Shown here: positions 33,466 through 40,906 of the stretch, piece after piece | How positions within the stretch are numbered: position 1 is the stretch's first letter | Layout of the letters: the number at the start of each line of letters is the position of its first letter | Source of the DNA: JABDPF01 sp036351575 | Lineage (GTDB): Bacteria; Pseudomonadota; Gammaproteobacteria; Xanthomonadales; SZUA-36 | Assembly: GCA_036351575.1 (NCBI GenBank) | Contig: JAZBPJ010000011.1 | Coordinates: 1 to 40,906, forward strand | Reading direction: 5' to 3' | DNA length: 40,906 nucleotides | Made by a program: the position numbers and the translations under genes | The notes under the pieces: generated by a model | The model's database searches: none | The model's input: only the letters and a program-made list of their open reading frames with translations | Told to the model about the DNA's origin: nothing

Positions 33466-34592
33466 TGGAGGGTTCGCGTCGCTGGTTTGCGCTTGCACTG
33501 GTCCTGGTGTCTGGCTGGCTGCTTTACCGCCTCGCGCCGGTGATCACTCCGTTTGCGGTATCGGCCGGTCTCGCTTACCTCGGCGATCCGCTGGTGGACC
33601 GCCTGGAAAAAGCGAAATTTTTCAAATGGCCGTTCAACCGCACCGTGTCGGTATTGATCGTGTTCCTGCTGATGACGGCGGTTTTCTCACTCATTCTCCT
33701 GATCCTGATCCCGCTGCTCGCCGACCAGGTTCGCCACATGGTTCGTCGCGTTCCCGAGATTACCGAGTGGCTGCTGTCCACGGCGCTGCCGTGGCTGCAG
33801 GCGCGGCTCGGCCTTGAAGGCATGAGCTTTGAAGCGGGCAGCCTGGTCGAGACCGTCAAGGATTACGGCAGGGAGGCGGGCGCGGCTTTGCTCGGCGTGC
33901 TCGGCACCATGTCACGCGGCGGCCAGGCGGCGATGACGTGGATCATGAACCTGGTGCTGATCCCGGTCGTGACGTTTTACCTGCTGCGCGACTGGGACCG
34001 GCTGGTTGAAGGTATCCGTCTTCTCGTTCCCCGTTCCGTCGAGCCCACGGTCAGCCGGGTTGCCGGTGAAATCGACGAGGTGCTGGGCGCGTTCATCCGC
34101 GGCCAGCTGCTGGTGATGATGGCGCTCGGGACGATTTACGCGCTGGGCCTGTGGGCGATCGGGCTCGACCTCGCATTCATCATCGGTATCGGCGCCGGTA
34201 TCCTCAGTATCGTTCCCTACCTCGGGACGCTGCTGGGCGTGGTCGCCGCCGTGCTCGCGGCGCTGTTCCAGTTCCAGGACGTATTGCACGTGGTGCTGGT
34301 GCTGGCCGTGTTCGGCGTCGGGCAATCGCTGGAAGGCATGGTGCTGACGCCGCTGCTGGTGGGGGACCGCATCGGCCTGCACCCGGTGGCGGTAATCTTC
34401 GCGGTGCTGGCGGGCGGTCAGCTGTTCGGTTTCCTGGGCGTGCTTCTTGCGCTGCCGGTCGCTGCGGCATTGAACGTGCTGGTCAGGCACCTGCACGAGC
34501 ATTACCGCGAAAGCGCCATCTACACCAGGGCCCCGGCGGCGAAAAAAGCCTCCCCGCCAGACGTTCATCCGGGCGAAGGCGGAGGGGGCTGA
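33465..34592 (+). CDS. AI-2E/PerM-family membrane permease
   Basis: A 375-residue protein with about eight hydrophobic segments (LALVLVSGWLLYRLAPVITPFAVS near the start; SIVPYLGTLLGVVAAVLAAL later). The LLRDWDRL and GQSLEGMVLTPLLVGDRIGLHP motifs are typical of the AI-2E transporter/PerM family. Substrate is unknown. The ATG at 33465 has GGGGGA upstream and overlaps the previous stop; a GTG one codon earlier is possible. A charged, proline-rich tail follows the last segment. Confidence 0.88.
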   Translation: MEGSRRWFALALVLVSGWLLYRLAPVITPFAVSAGLAYLGDPLVDRLEKAKFFKWPFNRTVSVLIVFLLMTAVFSLILLILIPLLADQVRHMVRRVPEITEWLLSTALPWLQARLGLEGMSFEAGSLVETVKDYGREAGAALLGVLGTMSRGGQAAMTWIMNLVLIPVVTFYLLRDWDRLVEGIRLLVPRSVEPTVSRVAGEIDEVLGAFIRGQLLVMMALGTIYALGLWAIGLDLAFIIGIGAGILSIVPYLGTLLGVVAAVLAALFQFQDVLHVVLVLAVFGVGQSLEGMVLTPLLVGDRIGLHPVAVIFAVLAGGQLFGFLGVLLALPVAAALNVLVRHLHEHYRESAIYTRAPAAKKASPPDVHPGEGGGG

Positions 34593-35312
34593 GTGCCGTT
34601 TTCCCCGCAGATTCCGCTGCAACTGGAACCGCCGAGGCCGGATCGATTCGAAGATTTTGTCGCGGGCCCCAATGCCGCGGTGGCGCAGGCCGTCCGGCAC
34701 CTGCTGGACGAGGAAGCGGCCTGCCTGTACCTGTCCGGCCCGGAAAGTTCGGGCAAGTCACACCTGCTCAACGCGCTTTGTCACGATGCCCGCGAACGCG
34801 GCATGGCGGCTTTTTACATTGCCGTCAAGCACCTGCCGGAGGAAGCGGCGGCCGGTCTCGAAGGGCTCCAGGTCCTCGACCTGGTCTGTGTCGATGATAT
34901 CGAGCACATCGCAGGCAACGCGACCTGGGAGCGGGCGCTGTTCCGCTGTTTCAACGAGGTGCGCGCCGCGGGCGGGCGCCTGCTGGTCGCCAGCCGCCAG
35001 CCGCTGGCCTCACTCGGCTTCGACCTGCCGGACCTGGCGTCACGCCTGTCCTGGGGCGTTCGCCTGAAGCTGCGCGCGCCGGGTGAGGACGACAAGCGCG
35101 AAATCATGTCCAGGCGGGCGCGCAAGCTGCACATCGAGCTGCCGGAGGACGTCAGGGAATACGTGCTGAAACACGGCCGGCGCGACGTGGCGTCTCTGCT
35201 CAAAATCGTAGAGGGTCTGAAAGACGCGGCGTTTATTGAAAAACGCCGGGTTACCGTGCCGCTGGCGCGCGAACTGATGAAAGACCGGGGGCCAGGGGCG
35301 CGGCGCCCCTGA
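34593..35312 (+). CDS. hda: DnaA regulatory inactivator Hda
   Basis: A 239-residue AAA+ protein of the DnaA/Hda type. The N-terminal QIPLQLE resembles the beta-clamp-binding motif of Hda. Walker A is GPESSGKSHLL, Walker B is LVCVDDIEHI, and VASRQPLASLGFDLPDLASRL is the sensor/arginine region. With the clamp it stimulates ATP hydrolysis by DnaA and so limits initiation. The GTG start follows the previous stop directly, with GGAGG upstream. The final residues (DRGPGARRP) and stop lie in a palindrome. Confidence 0.93.
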   Translation: MPFSPQIPLQLEPPRPDRFEDFVAGPNAAVAQAVRHLLDEEAACLYLSGPESSGKSHLLNALCHDARERGMAAFYIAVKHLPEEAAAGLEGLQVLDLVCVDDIEHIAGNATWERALFRCFNEVRAAGGRLLVASRQPLASLGFDLPDLASRLSWGVRLKLRAPGEDDKREIMSRRARKLHIELPEDVREYVLKHGRRDVASLLKIVEGLKDAAFIEKRRVTVPLARELMKDRGPGARRP

Positions 35313-35316
35313 CCCC
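35287..35316. repeat. GC-rich palindrome at the hda 3' end, relative of the GGGGTCAG repeat
   Basis: Arms 35288-35300 and 35304-35316 pair in 12 of 13 positions with loop CGG. The reverse complement of the right arm begins GGGGTCAGGGG, sharing GGGGTCAG with the three repeat copies, and it is again preceded by ACCG. It lies between convergent hda and the lipoprotein gene and holds the hda stop codon. There is no U-run; terminator function is possible but unproven. Confidence 0.6.
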
Positions 35317-35322
35317 TTCCCA

Positions 35323-37065
35323 TCACTTGTAGCTCATGCGGGTCTTGAGGACCGCGCCTTCCGGCTTGAAATCCAGCGTGATGCGGTTGCGGTCGCCGCT
35401 GTCACGGTTGGCTTCCAGCGATACGCGGGAAATCGCGATCATTGCGTTTTCACCGTCCGCGTCGGGCGGCACGTTGTCCAGCATTTTCAGCTGGTACTCG
35501 CTGTAGGCCGCGACATCGTAGTCGACCGTCATCAGCCGGCCTTCAGGCCCGGCATCCGCTTCCAGGTAATCGCCCAGGCCGGATTCCAGGCCGTCACCCA
35601 CCGACATGCCGATCGCGTTGTCGGACATCGCGGCGTAGGCGACCAGGCCCTGGAACGACAGCAGCGACTCGGGGATTTTCACCGGGGGTTCGCCGGGCGC
35701 AAGGTTCAGGCCGGACAGGTCGGGCAGGAACATCTGCGCCATGCCCACGAACATTTCCGGCTGCTCGACGTGCACGGCGAGCATGCCGCTGACGTCCTGC
35801 GGAATCGGCACTTCCGGATTCGGCCCCATCACGAGGTCCTGCAGGCTGATGCGCAGGCCGCGGAAATTGTTTACAAAGGGCGGGATCGGCTGGTCCATGG
35901 TGGTCAGTGCCTTCTGGGCCTGTGCATTGAGGTCCGCGAACTGTTCACACTGGTAGGGTGCGTCCACGATGGCCTGCGCTTTCTCGCGGACGAAGTCGCG
36001 CACCGCGCCGACCTTGATGCCGAAGGACAGGTCGACCATGGATTTCGTGTTTTTTTCCGCTCCCGGGATGGGGGCGACCAGGGCCGCCAGTTCAGCGGCC
36101 AGGTTTGCCGGCATTTCGAACACGGCGTCGTATTCCATCAGCATGGCTTCAACCGCGGTCAGCCCGAAGGTCACCGACGGCATATTGTCGATCATGCCGT
36201 GAACTTCGGCCACGCATTGCTCGGAAAAGTTCTCCAGGTCGTAGCCGTCGATCGACATCATGGCGCGCGCAGTCGTGGCGTCGGCGTCGAGGAACTCGTC
36301 GGCCATCCTGTGCAGGTCGACAAAGCCGGAGCCGAACGGCGTGAATCCGTGCTCGGCGTTCAGGGCCGCAAGTTTTTCAGCCGCGTCGCTTTTCGGCATT
36401 TCGATGCCCAGGAAGGACGGCAGAAACCCGGCCTCTGAGGACATCGGGTAAACGCCCAGCGCCATGTGGTCGTCGAGAACGGAAACGTACAGGGCGAGCG
36501 GCACCTCGTCACTGTCCGGCGCCGCCATGCGCCAGTAGGAAACGCCCTGGAACTCGGACTCGGGGGCTTCGATCCCGGCATTTTCCAGGATCCGAAGGAT
36601 GGTGGCGCGCAGCGTGGCCGGATCGGACAGAGCAATGCGGGCCACCGGGAATGCGCCGTCACCGTAAAGCGCACTCGAGGACTTGATGTCCCAGCCCAGG
36701 CTTTCGATGCCTTCACGGCTGAGCTTGCCGTCGAACTCGGTCAGCACCGCCAGCAGGAGACGGTCGGTAAACGCGTCGCCGGTAACCGTGCCGCCGCCGT
36801 CGATATCGGCCTTCATCTGTGTCATGCGCGACTGTATTTCAGCCAGGACGGGCTCATAACGCTTGAAATTTGCATCGATGACGGCATCCGGCATCGGCTG
36901 CAGGTTCGCCGCCAGGTAAGGCGTGTTCGACGGCACGTGGGCGAGCAGCGACCTGGCTGCGGGCGCCGCTTCCGACTCGCTCAGGCCGGATTGTTCGCTC
37001 TTGCCGCAGGCGCCGAGGGCGATCGCGGCCGCCAGGATAAGAGAAAGCAGGCTCAGCTTTTTCAT
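35323..37065 (-). CDS. Lipoprotein of unknown function, 580 residues
   Basis: The protein opens MKKLSLLSLILAAAIALGAC, a signal peptide with lipobox LGAC, so it should be a lipid-anchored envelope protein. The mature part is acidic and has no membrane segment. It starts SLLAHVPSNTPYLAANLQPMP and has few cysteines (QCVAE, QCEQF). No family is recognised with confidence; the VPSNTPYLAANL opening is faintly like DUF3352-type proteins (weak inference). The ATG at 37065 has AAGGAA upstream and a convincing promoter. Convergent with hda, 10 bases away, and downstream of murU on the same strand but separately promoted. Confidence 0.8.
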   Translation of the reverse strand: MKKLSLLSLILAAAIALGACGKSEQSGLSESEAAPAARSLLAHVPSNTPYLAANLQPMPDAVIDANFKRYEPVLAEIQSRMTQMKADIDGGGTVTGDAFTDRLLLAVLTEFDGKLSREGIESLGWDIKSSSALYGDGAFPVARIALSDPATLRATILRILENAGIEAPESEFQGVSYWRMAAPDSDEVPLALYVSVLDDHMALGVYPMSSEAGFLPSFLGIEMPKSDAAEKLAALNAEHGFTPFGSGFVDLHRMADEFLDADATTARAMMSIDGYDLENFSEQCVAEVHGMIDNMPSVTFGLTAVEAMLMEYDAVFEMPANLAAELAALVAPIPGAEKNTKSMVDLSFGIKVGAVRDFVREKAQAIVDAPYQCEQFADLNAQAQKALTTMDQPIPPFVNNFRGLRISLQDLVMGPNPEVPIPQDVSGMLAVHVEQPEMFVGMAQMFLPDLSGLNLAPGEPPVKIPESLLSFQGLVAYAAMSDNAIGMSVGDGLESGLGDYLEADAGPEGRLMTVDYDVAAYSEYQLKMLDNVPPDADGENAMIAISRVSLEANRDSGDRNRITLDFKPEGAVLKTRMSYK

Positions 37066-37096
37066 GGAAGGTTCCTTCATCGTCTTGTGTAAAGGT

Positions 37097-37126
37097 GTTA
37101 TACCACAGTACAACACTAAAATTCAA
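37097..37126 (-). promoter_or_regulatory. Sigma-70-type promoter of the 580-residue lipoprotein gene
   Basis: Minus strand: -35 TTGAAT (37121-37126), 18-base spacer, -10 TATAAC (37097-37102), giving a leader of about 25 bases. The inverted pair GTGTT/AACAC spans the spacer and -10 (about 37096-37117), a possible operator. Confidence 0.6.
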
Positions 37127-37138
37127 CAGGGCAAGCGT

Positions 37139-37816
37139 CTATTGCCCGTGTCTCTGCGCCGGGGCCTGACCGCGAATGGCCTCGAGGCGTTCCAGCGTTC
37201 CGATATCGCTCCATTCACCATCGTACCGCTCGCCGGTGACGATTTGCTGACGCATGGCCTTCCTGAGCAGGGGTACCACGGAAAAACGGCCCGGTTCGCA
37301 GCCGTTGAACAGGCGGGGGTGGTAGACGGCGATTCCGCTGAACGTCAGTCGCTGGCCGTCCTTTTCGCGAACGACTGCGTGTTGCAGTGAAAAATCGCCA
37401 GCCGCGTTGTGCGCCGGATTGGGCACCATCACCAGGTGGGCCCGGTCGCACTTGACCGCGCGCAGGCGGGCAAAGGGGTAGTCGGTCCAGATATCGCCGT
37501 TAACCGCCAGGAACGGCCCGTTTCCCAGCAGGGAAAGCGCCTGGAATATGCCTCCGCCGGTCTCCAGCGCCGCGGGCCGCTCGCCCGACCAGTGGATGTT
37601 CACGCCCCATTCGGAGCCGTCACCCAGTGCGTCCATGAGCATGTCGCCGAGGTGGCAGTGATTGATGACGATCTCGCGAAAACCCGCTCCGGAAAGGGCC
37701 TCGATGTGGTGCACGATCAACGGCTTGCCATGGATTTCGACCAGCGGTTTGGGCATGCGGTCGGTCAGCGGGCGCAGGCGTTCCCCGCGGCCGGCCGCGA
37801 GGATCATGGCGCGCAT
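37139..37816 (-). CDS. murU: N-acetylmuramate alpha-1-phosphate uridylyltransferase MurU
   Basis: A 225-residue nucleotidyltransferase starting MRAMILAAGRGERLRPLTDR, with the G-x-G-x-R/K signature, MPKPLVEI, and LAVNGDIWTD carrying the catalytic Asp. It makes UDP-MurNAc from MurNAc-1P in the recycling route known from Pseudomonas, which bypasses de novo MurA. Its start overlaps amgK by 13 bases. Length matches Pseudomonas MurU. The neighbouring kinase supports this call over a glucose-1-phosphate thymidylyltransferase. Confidence 0.92.
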   Translation of the reverse strand: MRAMILAAGRGERLRPLTDRMPKPLVEIHGKPLIVHHIEALSGAGFREIVINHCHLGDMLMDALGDGSEWGVNIHWSGERPAALETGGGIFQALSLLGNGPFLAVNGDIWTDYPFARLRAVKCDRAHLVMVPNPAHNAAGDFSLQHAVVREKDGQRLTFSGIAVYHPRLFNGCEPGRFSVVPLLRKAMRQQIVTGERYDGEWSDIGTLERLEAIRGQAPAQRHGQ

Positions 37817-38787
37817 TCTTCGCGCTCCAGCAATTCGAGAAAGCCCCGGAATTCCGGGTAAAGCGGCACAACGTCCAGCAGGTAGCGGTAAAACAGCGGG
37901 ATCATTTGAATGTAGCCGGTCTTGGCGTCGCGGTAGCGCAGGCGGGCAAAAATCCCGGCGATCTTGATGTTGCGCTGCAGGCCCATCCAGTCGCATTGCC
38001 GGATCCACTCCTGCAGGCTGCAGTCGAGATCGTGGCGGACGTGCATTTCCGCCATCCAGGCCTCGAGCCGGTCGCGCGGCCAGGCGATGTAGCGATCCCA
38101 GATGAGCGAGACGAAGTCGTAGCTGATGGGGCCGTGCAGCGCGTCCTGGAAGTCGATGATGCCGGTTTCGCCGTTCAGGTCGAGCAGGTTGCACGAGTGG
38201 AAATCCCGGTGTACGAATACCTGGGGCTGCTTGCGGGCCGACTCGATCAGGAGCCCGCACATGTCCTGCCAGGCCGTGCGGTCACTGGCGGACAGAGGGC
38301 GGTGCTTGTGCTGCGCCAGGTACCAGTCGGGGAACAGGTCCAGTTCCATCTGCAGCCTTTCCTCGTTGTATTCGGGCAAGCCGAAAGAGTCCGCCTGGCG
38401 CGCCTGCACCTCGAGTACTTCGAACAGCCTCGGAAAAAGCGTATCGACGGTATCTTCCGTGAGAATGTCGCGAAAGAGCACGTCGCCGAAGTCTTCCAGC
38501 AGGCCGAAGCCGAGGTCGAGGTCGAAGTGGTAAATGTCCGGCGTCTTCAGCCCGGCGCTTTTCAGGCGGGCTCCGGCGTCCAGGAATCGCTTCGAGTTTT
38601 CGCGGTAGCGCGGCGCGTCCATGAGAATCACCGAGCGGCCGTTCGCATCGAAGCGGAAATAGCGCCTGAAGCTCGCGTCGCCGCAGACCGGCTGCAAATC
38701 GACCTGCTCGAGCCCCATGCGGCCGGCGGCCCAGACGGCCGCATCCTCGCGCCGCCTGTCCCTGGATTTTTTGCCGTTGTTTGCCAT
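37804..38787 (-). CDS. amgK: Anomeric MurNAc/GlcNAc kinase AmgK
   Basis: A 327-residue aminoglycoside-phosphotransferase-fold kinase: VFVHRDFHSCNLL is the catalytic loop and IIDFQDALHGP holds the metal-binding Asp. AmgK phosphorylates the anomeric carbon of MurNAc or GlcNAc, feeding MurU. The overlap with murU fits the known pair. In many relatives lptD lies divergently upstream; here the divergent neighbour is the Suf regulator. Confidence 0.92.
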   Translation of the reverse strand: MANNGKKSRDRRREDAAVWAAGRMGLEQVDLQPVCGDASFRRYFRFDANGRSVILMDAPRYRENSKRFLDAGARLKSAGLKTPDIYHFDLDLGFGLLEDFGDVLFRDILTEDTVDTLFPRLFEVLEVQARQADSFGLPEYNEERLQMELDLFPDWYLAQHKHRPLSASDRTAWQDMCGLLIESARKQPQVFVHRDFHSCNLLDLNGETGIIDFQDALHGPISYDFVSLIWDRYIAWPRDRLEAWMAEMHVRHDLDCSLQEWIRQCDWMGLQRNIKIAGIFARLRYRDAKTGYIQMIPLFYRYLLDVVPLYPEFRGFLELLEREECAP

Positions 38788-38903
38788 GCGCGCATTGTGC
38801 CTGAACCGGTGGGCAAGGGTAAGGCCGATTCAGGGCATTCCCGGGTCTTCAGAATTGATTTGTGCAGAAATAAAACGCCCTGACTGTTGGAAACGGATTA
38901 ATC

Positions 38904-38920
38904 AGTACCCATGTGGTACT
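38904..38920. promoter_or_regulatory. Palindromic operator candidate upstream of the Suf regulator
   Basis: AGTAC and GTACT flank a 7-base centre, ending 8 bases before the ATG at 38929. A TATAAC lies at 38922-38927. The position suits autoregulation by the Rrf2-family protein encoded downstream. A -10 so close to the start would be hard to use for that start codon, so the true promoter is unclear. Confidence 0.4.
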
Positions 38921-38928
38921 GTATAACG

Positions 38929-39363
38929 ATGCTCAGGATATCCAAAATGACCGACTACGCCATCCGCGTGATGGTGGAACTGTCCCGGCAAGGCGAGATT
39001 CTCAGCGCCCAGGCGCTTGCCGAACGGGTCGGCGTGGAGACTCCGACCGCCAGCAAGGTACTCAAGCTGCTGGCAGGCAAGGGGCTGCTGGAGTCGTACC
39101 GGGGCGCCAGCGGCGGCTACCGGGTCAAGCGCGGGGCCGAAGAAATCAGCGTCGCGGAGGTGATCGAGGCCATCGAAGGCCCCGTGGCGATCACCGAGTG
39201 CAGCGACGAGGCAGGCCACTGCGACCTGGAGTCCAATTGCGGGCTCCAGGGCAACTGGCAGCGGATCAGCCGCGAGGTGAACCGTGCCCTGCGTGGCGTG
39301 ACGCTGGCGGAAATGGCATCCCCGGCCGCAGGCAGGGGGCCGCTGGATCTGAGGACTTTGTAA
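38929..39363 (+). CDS. Rrf2-family SUF system regulator
   Basis: A 144-residue protein: the winged-helix start MLRISKMTDYAIRVMVELS, recognition region VETPTASKVLKLLAG and wing SGGYRVKR. Cysteines at 91, 98 and 104 (ECSDEAGHCDLESNC) are placed as the cluster ligands in IscR-type proteins, so it probably senses an Fe-S cluster. It resembles the SUF regulators placed before sufB in Xanthomonas. The ATG at 38929 aligns with the family N-terminus; an in-frame ATG at 38911 lies within the palindrome. sufB starts 54 bases after its stop. Confidence 0.9.
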   Translation: MLRISKMTDYAIRVMVELSRQGEILSAQALAERVGVETPTASKVLKLLAGKGLLESYRGASGGYRVKRGAEEISVAEVIEAIEGPVAITECSDEAGHCDLESNCGLQGNWQRISREVNRALRGVTLAEMASPAAGRGPLDLRTL

Positions 39364-39417
39364 TTCAATCAAAAGGCGGCGCGCTTGCGCCTGCCTGGAA
39401 CCCTTGACGGGAGCGAC

Positions 39418-40875
<1,458 letters not shown>

Positions 40876-40885
40876 AGCAAGACCG

Positions 40886-40906
40886 GTAAAACCGGGGTCA
40901 GAGTAA
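40886..40906. repeat. GGGGTCAGAGTAA repeat, copy 3, cut by the window edge
   Basis: GTAAAACC followed by GGGGTCAGAGTAA, identical to the left arm and flank of copy 1 as far as visible. The window ends inside the left arm, so the second arm cannot be seen. It lies after the sufB stop. Confidence 0.75.

Noticed and set aside
35287..35316. Intrinsic terminator between hda and the lipoprotein gene
   Set aside because: Strong stem, but no T-run on either side; listed as a repeat instead.

Overview
The window is GC-rich, gene-dense chromosomal DNA from a gammaproteobacterium. The conserved blocks kdsD-kdsC-lptC-lptA-lptB-rpoN-hpf-ptsN, purM-purN, amgK-murU and mrcB followed by a TPR lipoprotein all point there. 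HPr kinase/phosphorylase inside the rpoN-pts block and a Xanthomonas-type Suf regulator next to sufB suggest a lineage near Xanthomonadales/Chromatiales rather than Enterobacterales. No tRNA, rRNA, CRISPR array, transposase or phage gene was seen. Almost every gene is full length; the first is cut by the window edge.

Layout. 1-2460: the C-terminal part of a membrane glycerophosphodiester phosphodiesterase, convergent with a threonine aldolase-family PLP enzyme. 2461-2952: a 492-base gene-free divergent region packed with long, nested inverted repeats that fold on paper into a branched structure; this is the most unusual DNA here. 2953-9042: hrpA and relA. 9066-16139: a two-domain glycosyltransferase facing away from mrcB (PBP1b), an LpoP-like lipoprotein and a DinG/YoaA helicase. 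16178-18223: tsaB convergent with mgtE. 18363-29499 (minus strand): caxA, then KDO synthesis (kdsD, kdsC), LPS export (lptC, lptA, lptB), sigma-54 (rpoN), hibernation factor (hpf), PTS-Ntr IIA (ptsN), HPr kinase, RapZ, mannose-type EIIA, HPr and EI, followed by mgtE. 29598-32368: ibaG, then purM-purN-DUF3108 on the minus strand. 32437-35312: DUF2066 protein, PerM-type permease and hda. 35323-38787 (minus strand): an unrecognised 580-residue lipoprotein, then amgK-murU. 38929-40875: Suf regulator and sufB.

How the genes work together. Most serve the envelope (LPS, peptidoglycan synthesis and recycling, phospholipid turnover), with regulatory PTS and stringent-response genes beside them. The PTS genes include EI, HPr with both His15 and Ser46, two EIIA proteins and HPr kinase. 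No sugar permease is present, so a regulatory phosphorelay is likely.

A short palindromic repeat with arm GGGGTCAGAGTAAG occurs three times (16098, 29836, 40886). Each copy lies at the 3' end of a gene, and in two cases it supplies the stop codon and a Gly-Ser-Glu tail of the protein. A diverged relative closes hda at 35287-35316. All functional calls are from reading the sequence; no database search was run.
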